Source of the DNA: Spirosoma radiotolerans
GTDB taxonomy: Bacteria; Bacteroidota; Bacteroidia; Cytophagales; Spirosomataceae
Length of the DNA: 64,000 nt
NCBI RefSeq assembly: GCF_000974425.1
Contig: NZ_CP010429.1
Span: forward strand, 3,658,001 to 3,722,000
Reading direction: 5' to 3'
Position numbers and translations under genes: made by a program. The notes below the pieces were generated by a model, which saw only the letters and a program-made list of their open reading frames with translations, made no database searches and was not told where the DNA came from. This document shows positions 51,405 to 59,346 of this stretch, one piece after another (position 1 is the first letter of the stretch; every line of letters starts with the position of its first letter).

Positions 51405-54233
51405 ATGAAAGCCCTGCTACTATCCTTACTCATCGTCAGTGCAACAACGCTGTTCGCTCAGACGCCCGTCGTACCGGGTGCACCAGCCAGCGGAACAGCC
51501 GTTACGCCGGCAACGAATCAACCGGCCACGGCTCCTCCACCCGCCAGCGCGGTTCCCGATCCTTTTGGCACGACACCAGCAGCTACTTCTCCACAAAACT
51601 TTACGGCTCCTGGTGGTCCAACCACGATTCAGGCGCCCGGCACACAGCCCCAACCAGCCGCCACCCCATCGGAAACGGATCCGATTGCCCGTGGTAATGG
51701 GAAAATCAGCGGTGTGCTGATTGACTCGGCGAGTACCAAACCCGTTGAATTTGCAACCATTGCCCTGCTCAATACCGCCACCAACAAACCCATCGACGGC
51801 ACCACTGCCGACGCCAAAGGGAAGTTTACCATCGGTAGAGTGGCCCCCGGAAAATACCGGCTCCAGTATTCGTTTATCGGGTATAAAGACAAGCGGAGCG
51901 CTCTGATTACCATTGACCGGAGCAGCGATATCAACCTTGGTACCATTAAACTAGCTGCCGATGTTCGGACACTCAATGAAGTAAACGTAGTGGGGCAGGC
52001 CGCTCTGATCGAAGAAAAAGTGGACCGGCTGGTCTATAACGCCGACAAGGACATTGCCGCCAAAGGGGGCGATGCCGGTGATATTCTCCGTAAAGTACCT
52101 ATGTTATCGGTTGACCTCGACGGAAACGTCAGCCTTCGGGGCAGTGCCAACGTGACGGTACTGATCAACAACAAACCCTCGACCATCGTAGCCAGCAGCG
52201 TAGCGGACGCCCTGAAACAGATTCCGGCCGACATGATCAAAACGGTTGAAGTGATCACGTCACCCTCGGCCAAGTATGATGCGGAAGGATCAGCGGGTAT
52301 CATTAATATCGTCACCAAGAAAACAACGCTGCAGGGCGCTACTCTTGATGTAAATGGTGGCGCAGGCAACCGGGGCAGCAATTTAGGCCTGAGCGGAAAC
52401 TACCGCACGGGCAAAATGGGCTTTTCGCTCAGCGGCTTCGGGCGTGCTGAATACAATGTGAAAGGGGCTTTCACCAATGACCAGACGACCCGAAACTACG
52501 ATCAGGCAACCAACACCTACTCGGCCAGCACCCGGACGCTGCAAACAGCCAATACCCTGAGTCAGCGTTTGTTTGGCAACTATCAGCTGGGCTGGGATTA
52601 TGACATCGACAAACGGACATCGCTTACTGCCAGCATTCGATATGGCGCCCGCAACGGTACCGCCAAACAGAATAACCTGCTGACACAGACAACTTCTCCG
52701 ACAAGCTACTTCCCAACCATCAGTGACCGTAACGTAAAGACCACTGATTTGTCGGGCACCGTCGATGCAAACCTTACGTATACCAAGATTTACAAACCTC
52801 AGCAGGAGTTCAGCATCCTGGCGTTGTTTAGCCGGAATAACCGGACCAACGACTTCGTGTCAGATATTCTGAGCGGCACTGACTTCCAGACCATTTCGTC
52901 CAGAATCCGCAATGATAACCTGAGCTACAACCAGGAGTCAACCCTTCAGATTGACTATCAAACGCCAATCAAGACGAATCAACTGCTTGAATTTGGGGTG
53001 AAAGGCATTTTCCGCAAAGCCAACAGCGACTACCAGTACTACCTCGCCACGGGCGACACCGGCGATTACATTGTTGACAAAACTCGTCCATCGAACACCC
53101 TGTTCTACAATCAGAACATTGGTGCCTCGTACCTGTCGTACACCCTGACGACGAAGAACAAGTACACCATCAAAGCGGGGGCGCGCTACGAATATACGGT
53201 TATTGATGCCCGATTCAGCAACGAATCGACAGCAACGCCGACCAACATTCCAAACTATGGTACGCTGGTACCCAGTGTTAACATTTCTAAAAGCCTGAAA
53301 GGTGGCCGGATTCTGAAACTGGCCTATAACCGCCGAATTCAGCGCCCCGGTATCCAGTTCCTGAACCCGAACGTGAACTCCTCAAACCCAACCAACATTA
53401 CCCGTGGGAACCCTCTGTTATCGCCCGAGTTCACTGATAATGTTGAGTTTAGCACGAGCGGCAACATCAAAGGATTGTACCTAAATGCGTCGTTGTTTGG
53501 TCGGCGGACCAATGGCGAGATCACGGCTGTCCGCGATGTAACCCAGCAGCCTGTTGGTGATCCGATCAGCCAGGTATTTCAGCAGGTCATCCAAACCACT
53601 TATCAGAACGTTGGTCACGAGGATGCCTATGGACTGAACCTGTTTGGGAACGGAACCTTGTTCCGTAAACTTCAACTGGGTGGCGGCATTGATATCTACC
53701 ATGTTAGTCTGACAAACAACAACGCGAACCCGATTTATTCAGCCTCCAACTCAGGACTGGTTATAGCCGGACGCCTACAGAGCAGCCTTTCTTTAAGCAA
53801 TGGCTGGGGCTTCCAGGTATTTGGTGGTGGCCGGGGCAAGCAGATACAATTGCAGGGTTATCAGAGCCCGATGTACTTCTACAGCATTGGCATGCGGAAA
53901 GAGTTTAATGACAAGAGAGCAAGTCTGGGACTGGCAGCCGAGAATATTTTCAACCACCCATTTACCCAGCGGTCGGAACTGTCGTCACCTATTCTGAGCC
54001 AGAATTCGCAGACGAGTTTCTACAATGCCGGTGTTCGCCTGACATTCAGCTACAAACTCGGTAAAATGAGTTTCGATGCTCCCCAGAAACGCCGGAAATC
54101 GGTTAATAACGACGACGTAAAAGAAGGCGACGGTGGTGGCGATAACCAGCAACAGCAGCCTGCTCAACAGTCGGCCCCAGCTGGCGGTGGTCGTTCTGGC
54201 GGTGGCCGTTCAGGCGGTGGTCGTCCACGTTAA
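51405..54233 (+). CDS. TonB-receptor-like outer-membrane beta-barrel protein
   Basis: 942 residues. Signal peptide (LLLSLLIVSATTLFAQ) and a Pro/Ala/Thr-rich linker (about 20-95), then a carboxypeptidase-regulatory-like domain (ISGVLIDSASTKPVEFATIA), a plug (LNEVNVVGQAALIEEKVDRL, ILRKVPMLSVDLDGNVSLRG, VEVITSPSAKYDAEGSAGII) and a barrel of the outer-membrane beta-barrel family 3 type (about 330-895). No SusD partner is present. After the last strand (FSYKLGKMSFDAP) comes a 50-residue tail with KKR-type basics, poly-Gln and GGGRSGGGRSGGGRPR. This tail is unusual; its role is unknown. Confidence 0.88.
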   Translation: MKALLLSLLIVSATTLFAQTPVVPGAPASGTAVTPATNQPATAPPPASAVPDPFGTTPAATSPQNFTAPGGPTTIQAPGTQPQPAATPSETDPIARGNGKISGVLIDSASTKPVEFATIALLNTATNKPIDGTTADAKGKFTIGRVAPGKYRLQYSFIGYKDKRSALITIDRSSDINLGTIKLAADVRTLNEVNVVGQAALIEEKVDRLVYNADKDIAAKGGDAGDILRKVPMLSVDLDGNVSLRGSANVTVLINNKPSTIVASSVADALKQIPADMIKTVEVITSPSAKYDAEGSAGIINIVTKKTTLQGATLDVNGGAGNRGSNLGLSGNYRTGKMGFSLSGFGRAEYNVKGAFTNDQTTRNYDQATNTYSASTRTLQTANTLSQRLFGNYQLGWDYDIDKRTSLTASIRYGARNGTAKQNNLLTQTTSPTSYFPTISDRNVKTTDLSGTVDANLTYTKIYKPQQEFSILALFSRNNRTNDFVSDILSGTDFQTISSRIRNDNLSYNQESTLQIDYQTPIKTNQLLEFGVKGIFRKANSDYQYYLATGDTGDYIVDKTRPSNTLFYNQNIGASYLSYTLTTKNKYTIKAGARYEYTVIDARFSNESTATPTNIPNYGTLVPSVNISKSLKGGRILKLAYNRRIQRPGIQFLNPNVNSSNPTNITRGNPLLSPEFTDNVEFSTSGNIKGLYLNASLFGRRTNGEITAVRDVTQQPVGDPISQVFQQVIQTTYQNVGHEDAYGLNLFGNGTLFRKLQLGGGIDIYHVSLTNNNANPIYSASNSGLVIAGRLQSSLSLSNGWGFQVFGGGRGKQIQLQGYQSPMYFYSIGMRKEFNDKRASLGLAAENIFNHPFTQRSELSSPILSQNSQTSFYNAGVRLTFSYKLGKMSFDAPQKRRKSVNNDDVKEGDGGGDNQQQQPAQQSAPAGGGRSGGGRSGGGRPR

Positions 54234-54297
54234 TAAAAATTTACATCCGGCCAGCGTGCCTGGCAGGGTTTCTGACAATTAGATTAGGTTGGTGATC

Positions 54298-54331
54298 AAT
54301 CCCTCTTGCTTTGCAGGAGGGGTTTCTTTTT
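54298..54331 (+). terminator. Terminator of the barrel gene
   Basis: Stem aatccctc (54298-54305) with gaggggtt (54317-54324), one G-U pair, 11-nt loop, then a T-rich run. Confidence 0.65.
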
Positions 54332-54378
54332 GCCTTCTCCGCACTTACTTTTACCAGATCATTTACACTATATCTCCG

Positions 54379-55095
54379 ATGAAATCCAAAAATTTAGTTA
54401 GTCTTTCGGTGGCAGCCGTCTTTTTCGTTCTGTCCATTACTGGTCTCTTAATTTATTTCGGACAAGGGTCTCACCTGGTCGATCATACGCATGCCTGGTT
54501 TGGGATATTGTTCGTGGCCGCTTCGATATTTCATATTGTCAACAACTGGTCGTCGATAACGGGCTACACTAAAAATCGCCGGACGGGAGCCATCCAGAAA
54601 GAGTTCGTTATTCCAGTCGTTATTGTGGCCATTTTTGCATTGGGCATTGGGTTCGATTTACCGGTTTTCAAAAAACTGGCCAATGCGGGTAAAGACCTGG
54701 TACGGGGCGAACGGCCACGGGGTGGCCCAATGGCTCAGCCTAAAGTTGATTCCATTGCCAGCGCCGTTGAAACAGCTTACGCTACTGCCTATACGAAAGG
54801 TGACACGGGCGCTTTAGCGGCCATCATGCCCGTTAAAACAGCGCTTCTGACCGAAGCCGGAACGATCCTCAGCGGTTCTGACATGCAAAAAAATATCCTG
54901 AAACGAACAGCCCCTGAAGTTTTAAAAACAAAAGTCGATCACGCCGAAGCACTCGACGATCACATGATTTTGGTGTATGGCACGGCCACCAACTCAACCG
55001 CAACCTCGCCATCCGTCTACACGCATCTATTGAAAGAGCAGGATAAAAAGTGGCAGATTATTGCCGCCCAGCGGGCGTTCCCAGCGGTGCAGTAA
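54379..55095 (+). CDS. DUF4405-type membrane protein fused to an NTF2/SnoaL-like domain
   Basis: 238 residues from ATG 54379 (MKSKNLVSLSVAAVFFVLSI); the frame is open 30 codons upstream but that part overlaps the terminator and is not credible. Three membrane segments (about 6-28, 38-58, 77-97) with histidines typical of DUF4405 (DHTHAWFGILF, FHIVNNW), which in other proteins may bind heme. A linker leads to an NTF2/SnoaL/DUF4440-like domain (about 125-238; AYATAYTKGDTGALAAIMPV, DHMILVYGTATN, WQIIAAQRAFP). The combination suggests a membrane sensor or redox protein with a small ligand pocket, but no function is established. Confidence 0.72.
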   Translation: MKSKNLVSLSVAAVFFVLSITGLLIYFGQGSHLVDHTHAWFGILFVAASIFHIVNNWSSITGYTKNRRTGAIQKEFVIPVVIVAIFALGIGFDLPVFKKLANAGKDLVRGERPRGGPMAQPKVDSIASAVETAYATAYTKGDTGALAAIMPVKTALLTEAGTILSGSDMQKNILKRTAPEVLKTKVDHAEALDDHMILVYGTATNSTATSPSVYTHLLKEQDKKWQIIAAQRAFPAVQ

Positions 55096-55102
55096 GCATT
55101 TT

Positions 55103-55132
55103 GTGAAGTCAGATTCTTAAATCTGACTTCAC
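55103..55132. other. Perfect hairpin after the DUF4405-NTF2 gene
   Basis: 13-bp stem gtgaagtcagatt (55103-55115) with aatctgacttcac (55120-55132), 4-nt loop, no T-run. Lies 8 bp after the stop codon. Confidence 0.6.
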
Positions 55133-55167
55133 TCAGGTGTATTCTTAAAAGCCCGTTCTAAGTATAC

Positions 55168-55196
55168 CGAATGGTCCAAAGGCTCCATTCGTTTTT
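55168..55196 (+). terminator. Weak plus-strand terminator
   Basis: Stem cgaatgg (55168-55174) with ccattcg (55185-55191) directly followed by a T-run. Downstream of the DUF4405-NTF2 gene. Confidence 0.5.
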
Positions 55197-55202
55197 AGTG
55201 CT

Positions 55203-55237
55203 GTATTCCTAAACAGCCTCTGGCTGTTTAGGAATAC
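55203..55237. terminator. Hairpin between convergent genes
   Basis: Perfect 16-bp stem (55203-55218 with 55222-55237, loop tct). It lies 9 bp past the beta-phosphoglucomutase-like stop on the minus strand and may end that transcript, though the U-run is poor. Confidence 0.55.
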
Positions 55238-55245
55238 CAACCACA

Positions 55246-55902
55246 TTACTTACTCTTGCTCAGCACCTCATCTACGGTTAGTTCGGCCAGCGAGGGCGCA
55301 ACCAGATCGGCCTGTCGGAGCACATCCGGCGAACCAAGCCCAACGACAAACATACCGCCCCGCTTGCCAGCTTCTACGCCCGCCACGGCATCTTCGAACA
55401 CAACACACTCGTCTGGCCGAACGCCTAATTCGTCTGCTCCTTTCGTGAATACTTCCGGATCGGGCTTGCCTTTGCTGATTTTAGTACCGTCAATGATGGT
55501 ATCAAAGGCGTCGGTCATACCGATGCGCTCCAGAATCAAAGGAGCATTTTTGCTAACCGACCCCAGGGCTGTTTTCAGCCCCGCCTGACGGACCTGGGAG
55601 AAAAACATAGCCACTCCCGGCAAAATAGCTTCGGGCGTCATTCGGCTGACCAGCTCAAGGTACCATTCATTTTTTTGATCAGCGAGTTTCGCTTTTTCTT
55701 CGTCGGGTAAGGTTAGCCCGCCATGGGCCAGGATAAGATCCAGCGAATCCATCCGGCTAACGCCTTTGAGTCCCTCATTAAACTCTTCGGAGATATCGAA
55801 ACCAAGCTCCGTGGCCAGTCGTTTCCAGGCCTGGTAGTGGTAAATAGCAGTGTCTACAATAACCCCATCGAGGTCAAAAAGAAAGGCTTTTATCTGACTC
55901 AT
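55246..55902 (-). CDS. pgmB: Beta-phosphoglucomutase-like HAD enzyme
   Basis: 218 residues from ATG 55902 (MSQIKAFLFDLDGVIVDTAI). HAD motif I FDLDGVIVDTAIYHYQAWK has the His/Trp pattern of PgmB; cap-domain GVSRMDSLDLIL carries the substrate-binding Arg. Then LGSVSKNAPLILERIG, the KGKPDPEVF lysine motif and FEDAVAGVEAGKRGGM. PgmB converts beta-glucose-1-phosphate (from maltose or trehalose phosphorylase) to glucose-6-phosphate, fitting the two amylases downstream. No phosphorylase gene is in the window. The -7 element at 55929 supports this start over 55959. Confidence 0.85.
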   Translation of the reverse strand: MSQIKAFLFDLDGVIVDTAIYHYQAWKRLATELGFDISEEFNEGLKGVSRMDSLDLILAHGGLTLPDEEKAKLADQKNEWYLELVSRMTPEAILPGVAMFFSQVRQAGLKTALGSVSKNAPLILERIGMTDAFDTIIDGTKISKGKPDPEVFTKGADELGVRPDECVVFEDAVAGVEAGKRGGMFVVGLGSPDVLRQADLVAPSLAELTVDEVLSKSK

Positions 55903-55928
55903 TTGCGCGCTATTAGCTGTATAAAGCC

Positions 55929-55936
55929 CAAAGGTA
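55929..55936 (-). promoter_or_regulatory. -7 element of pgmB-like gene
   Basis: Minus-strand TACCTTTG; predicted leader about 22 nt to ATG 55902. It lies between this gene and the upstream oxidoreductase, so pgmB may have its own promoter. Confidence 0.45.
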
Positions 55937-55967
55937 GCCAGATTTAGGTGCGGAGCCATACCCCCTG

Positions 55968-56936
55968 CTACAGCACCACAACCAGCTTTCCTGTCGCCTG
56001 GTTACTCTCCATGTACTGATGGGCTTCCACCAGTTGATCCAGACGAAATGTCTTATCTATATTTAACACAATAGCTCCTTTAGCAATGGCGTCGATAAAG
56101 TCCTGGAGTTGTTCTTTGCCTAAATTGCTGGCTTCGCCCATGTACACAGTGAGCTTGCCTAGTGACGGAATATCGCCCATCGGCGTGAACTCATTCATGG
56201 TCCAGCTGCCGCCTAAGATACCGGTCATGCAAACAGTTCCTTTCGGCTTAATACACTTCAGGGAATCCTTCAGGGTTGTGATGCCTACCAGTTCCAGCAC
56301 CTTATCGACACCCGCCGGATAAAGTTTTCTTACTGCTTCCCGAATATTTCCATCGTCCAGCAGCACATGAGCCGCGCCGTTTTCCAGCAGCGTTTGCTGC
56401 TTATCGGCGTTGCGTGTTGTAGAAATGACCGTTACGCCCAGATACGCTGCCAGTTGACCGGCCAACATGCCAATGGAGGAACTACCTCCGCGAATGAGCA
56501 GGGTTTCACCAGCCTTCACGTCAAGCGCTTCGTGCAACGAACCTGAAACCGTTTGAAACATCTCCGGTATGGCCCCTAGCACGGGCCAGGGTAGCTCACT
56601 GGAAAAGGGAATCACGATATCTGCCGGAACACAAACGAATTCGGCATAGCTGCCGTCGTAGTTTCGGCCCATGCCGCCCATACAGACGGCTACTTTTTGC
56701 CCGCTCGTGTAGACCCCGGATAAATCCTCTTCGATTTCACCGACGCATTCGATGCCCTGTATGATGGGAAAGTTAACCCCCGGCGAATGCCCCTGCCGCG
56801 TAAACATTTCGGATCGATTGAGCCCGAAGGCTTTTACACGAATGACAACCCAGCCTTCTTTCGCCGTTGGCTGGGGCTTCTCTTGTAGCTGGATCACCTC
56901 AGGCGGTCCGGGCTGTATGGTTATAGCAGCTTTCAT
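55968..56936 (-). CDS. Zinc-less MDR alcohol dehydrogenase / quinone oxidoreductase
   Basis: 322 residues. GroES-like N-terminal domain (AFGLNRSEMFTRQGHSP, GIECVGEIEE) without the zinc-binding Cys set, then a Rossmann fold with the NADPH loop GGSSSIGMLAGQLAAYLG and STTRNADKQ. It belongs to the quinone oxidoreductase/crotonyl-CoA-like branch of medium-chain dehydrogenases and should reduce quinones or activated alkenes with NADPH. The pgmB-like gene ends the same strand 65 bp downstream. A link to sugar metabolism is not supported beyond position. Confidence 0.88.
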   Translation of the reverse strand: MKAAITIQPGPPEVIQLQEKPQPTAKEGWVVIRVKAFGLNRSEMFTRQGHSPGVNFPIIQGIECVGEIEEDLSGVYTSGQKVAVCMGGMGRNYDGSYAEFVCVPADIVIPFSSELPWPVLGAIPEMFQTVSGSLHEALDVKAGETLLIRGGSSSIGMLAGQLAAYLGVTVISTTRNADKQQTLLENGAAHVLLDDGNIREAVRKLYPAGVDKVLELVGITTLKDSLKCIKPKGTVCMTGILGGSWTMNEFTPMGDIPSLGKLTVYMGEASNLGKEQLQDFIDAIAKGAIVLNIDKTFRLDQLVEAHQYMESNQATGKLVVVL

Positions 56937-56949
56937 CAGGTCGTTTGGT

Positions 56950-56957
56950 CAAAATTA
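56950..56957 (-). promoter_or_regulatory. -7 element of the quinone oxidoreductase gene
   Basis: Minus-strand TAATTTTG; predicted leader only about 9 nt to ATG 56936. Confidence 0.45.
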
Positions 56958-56997
56958 ATATCCGACAAAGGTGGCTATTGAGCGAGTCGTTTACCTA

Positions 56998-57032
56998 TAA
57001 CCTAGCTTAAGAAATATCCTTAAGCTAGGTTA
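56998..57032. promoter_or_regulatory. Palindrome upstream of the quinone oxidoreductase gene
   Basis: Perfect 14-bp arms taacctagcttaag (56998-57011) and cttaagctaggtta (57019-57032), 7-nt spacer, about 60 bp before the start. Could be an operator of a dimeric regulator or the terminator of the amylase transcript, which begins upstream on the same strand and ends at 57317. Confidence 0.45.
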
Positions 57033-57111
57033 AGAGTAATCTGGTAATGGCGGGTTTGAGCAGCATCGGGTCAATCGATTTGAAGTAAATAAGCGCCAGT
57101 TCACACCTATC

Positions 57112-57244
57112 AGCCCATAGCTTTAGCTGTAGGTTCCTCACCAACAAAACGCATATAAACAACGGTTTCACCATGCAAAAACCGTTTCAACGGTTAAGGT
57201 GATGGAGACAATGTTGATTAAATCCACCGCTAAAGCAGTGGGCT
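57112..57244. repeat. Palindromic mobile-like element with inner hairpin
   Basis: Imperfect inverted ends: agcccatagctttagctgta (from 57112) against the reverse complement of 57224-57244, matching at most positions; inside is a perfect aaccgtt-tc-aacggtt hairpin (57180-57195). No gene is visible in the 380-bp gap 56937-57316. It resembles small dispersed intergenic elements. Confidence 0.6.
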
Positions 57245-57316
57245 AATAAGAATCCATTCGGCGGTTATTTGCTTCGACTCCTACTCACCTACATTGGCAC
57301 AGCATTTAAGCAAAAC

Positions 57317-59194
57317 TCACTTTATCAGTTCCAGCACCAGCGCCGATTTAGCGGGTAGCTTCACCAGTTTTAAGTCCGTCAGTTTTGCATCGGTCAGCAC
57401 ATCACGGGCCGATGTAAAGCCCGTCATCCGTTCGGCGAACCGGCCGGTGTCAAGTCCGATTTCTTTATCGCCCGTATTCGTCGCCACCATAACGGTCTTG
57501 CTGCCATCGTAACGGAAGTAAACGTACGTACCATCCTGCGGGAGAAATTGCATGAGCTTGCCTGTATGCAAAACGGGGTTGTCTCGCCGGTAAGTGGCTA
57601 GTTTGCGGACAAACTGAAAAGCCGCATTCTCCTTGTCCGTACGCCCGGCCGTCTCGAATTTGTTTTCCTTATCGCCTGGAAAGCCCCCCGGGAAATCTTT
57701 CCGGACCTCGGCATCGCTGGGATTTTTAGTGCCTTTCATCAGGATTTCGGTGCCGTAGTACCAGTGTGGGATGCCGCGTGTGGTGAGCAGCCAGGTAACT
57801 CCCATTTTGTATTTATCGTAATCGTCGCCAATGACGGACAAGTAACGATCCGTATCGTGGTTTTCCAGAAAGGTCACCAGCTTATTGGGGTCGGCATATA
57901 CATCGTCCTGCGCCAGCACCTGGTGAATCCGGTTCACGCCCGAATCCCAGTCGAACCTCTGATTCAACGCATCGTTGAAGGCATTGTACAGAACAAAATC
58001 CAGACCGCCCGGCTGGTTGCTCTTGAAGGGAAAGCCCACCGTATTTTTCACAAAGAAAGCCTGTCCAACTGGGTTGTTCACGACGGATTCGCCAAAGAGG
58101 TGAATCTTTGGATACTCGTCCATGAGCGCCTGGTTGCAGCGATTCATAAACGCCAGATCGTTGTATTTATAGGTATCAATCCGCCAGGCATCGAGGCTAA
58201 ATAACTCCGTAGACCAGATGGCATGCTGAATCAGGAAGTTGGCAACGTACGGGTTGCGCTGATTCATGTCGGGCAAAAAAGGCGTAAACCAGCCATCCAG
58301 CAGCGTTTTCTTATCGGCAGCGGCTCCGTGCGGGTCGTAAAGCGACTGCTCTTTGTGGGTCGAACCGGTATAACTGGGCCACTCGTTTACCCAGTCTTTC
58401 ATCGGTTTATCTTTAAAGAACCAATGGTCGTCGCTGATGTGGTTATAGACCGCATCCTGCACCAGCTTCATACCCCGGGCGTGCAGGGCCGCAGCCAGTT
58501 CTATATAGCCTGCATTGCCGCCAAAGCGTTTATCGATTTTATAATGATCCGTGAAGTGGTAGCCATGATAGCCCGCCTGATTTCGGTCAGGGCCTTCTTT
58601 TTTGAGGGTTTCGTCGTTGTCGAGCACGGGGGTTAGCCAGAGCGCCGTAACGCCCAGATCTTTCAGGTAATCGAGCCGATTGATAATGCCTTTGAAGTCG
58701 CCCCCGTGCCGCAGGTAGGGATTTTTAGGGTCGGCTTCGGTATCGAGCATATCCGGAAATTTGTCATTGCCCGGATCACCGTTGGCAAACCGGTCCGGCA
58801 TGATCAGGTAAATAAAATCGGCCGATGTAACGCCCTGCCCTTTCGGCGTTTTATCGCGGGCTTTCAGGTCGAATGGCTGGGTCAGGGTTTGGCTGCCGCG
58901 TTTGCCCACAATCTGGATGGTCCCGGCTTTTGTGGTCGGCGCAATGGTCAGATCAAGGAACGCGTAATTGGGGTTTTCAACGGTATGCGTTTTCAGGAGT
59001 TTAACTCCGGCATAGTTGATTGTATAGGTGAGAGTTCCGGCATTAGGGCCATACACCAACAGTTGCAGGTTGGGGTTTTTCATGCCGACCCACCAGTTTA
59101 TGGGGTTCACGCGCTGGATCTGGGCGGGCTGCGCCAAAGCAAGCGATAAACAAGCCGATAAGAAAACGAGCAGAGTAAAAGCGATTCTTTTCAT
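57317..59194 (-). CDS. Exported GH13 alpha-amylase / cyclomaltodextrinase-like enzyme
   Basis: 625 residues from ATG 59194 (MKRIAFTLLVFLSACLSLAL), signal peptide; the frame is open 19 codons upstream. N-terminal immunoglobulin-like cyclomaltodextrinase domain (about 30-115; INWWVGMKNPNLQLLVYGPN), then the TIM barrel with DAVYNHI, Asp340 (nucleophile) in AWRIDTYKY, Glu369 in FGESVV and Asp447 in ENHDTDRY, and a C-terminal beta domain. It resembles SusA/neopullulanase-type enzymes that cut starch-derived oligosaccharides in the periplasm. A cytoplasmic GH13 gene is divergent from it with touching promoters. Confidence 0.93.
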   Translation of the reverse strand: MKRIAFTLLVFLSACLSLALAQPAQIQRVNPINWWVGMKNPNLQLLVYGPNAGTLTYTINYAGVKLLKTHTVENPNYAFLDLTIAPTTKAGTIQIVGKRGSQTLTQPFDLKARDKTPKGQGVTSADFIYLIMPDRFANGDPGNDKFPDMLDTEADPKNPYLRHGGDFKGIINRLDYLKDLGVTALWLTPVLDNDETLKKEGPDRNQAGYHGYHFTDHYKIDKRFGGNAGYIELAAALHARGMKLVQDAVYNHISDDHWFFKDKPMKDWVNEWPSYTGSTHKEQSLYDPHGAAADKKTLLDGWFTPFLPDMNQRNPYVANFLIQHAIWSTELFSLDAWRIDTYKYNDLAFMNRCNQALMDEYPKIHLFGESVVNNPVGQAFFVKNTVGFPFKSNQPGGLDFVLYNAFNDALNQRFDWDSGVNRIHQVLAQDDVYADPNKLVTFLENHDTDRYLSVIGDDYDKYKMGVTWLLTTRGIPHWYYGTEILMKGTKNPSDAEVRKDFPGGFPGDKENKFETAGRTDKENAAFQFVRKLATYRRDNPVLHTGKLMQFLPQDGTYVYFRYDGSKTVMVATNTGDKEIGLDTGRFAERMTGFTSARDVLTDAKLTDLKLVKLPAKSALVLELIK

Positions 59195-59256
59195 AGGTTG
59201 GCCGGGTGCAGCCGCACCGAGTTCTGTTACAGACTGAGAATAATGCAACAATAACG

Positions 59257-59264
59257 CAAAAATA
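59257..59264 (-). promoter_or_regulatory. -7 element of the exported amylase gene
   Basis: Minus-strand TATTTTTG with a possible -33 TTTG at 59280-59283 (15-bp spacer); leader about 58 nt. Confidence 0.45.
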
Positions 59265-59291
59265 ACCCAGCATTTTCGTCAAAAAAGGCCA

Positions 59292-59299
59292 TAGTTTTG
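59292..59299 (+). promoter_or_regulatory. -7 element of the cytoplasmic amylase gene
   Basis: TAGTTTTG followed by C; leader about 43 nt to ATG 59347. Its -33 region falls on the opposite gene's -33 region, so the two divergent promoters overlap and are likely co-regulated. Confidence 0.5.
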
Positions 59300-59346
59300 C
59301 GTTTACCAACCTCACAGATTGTCTCACTCCGTCCTTATTTACCTGT

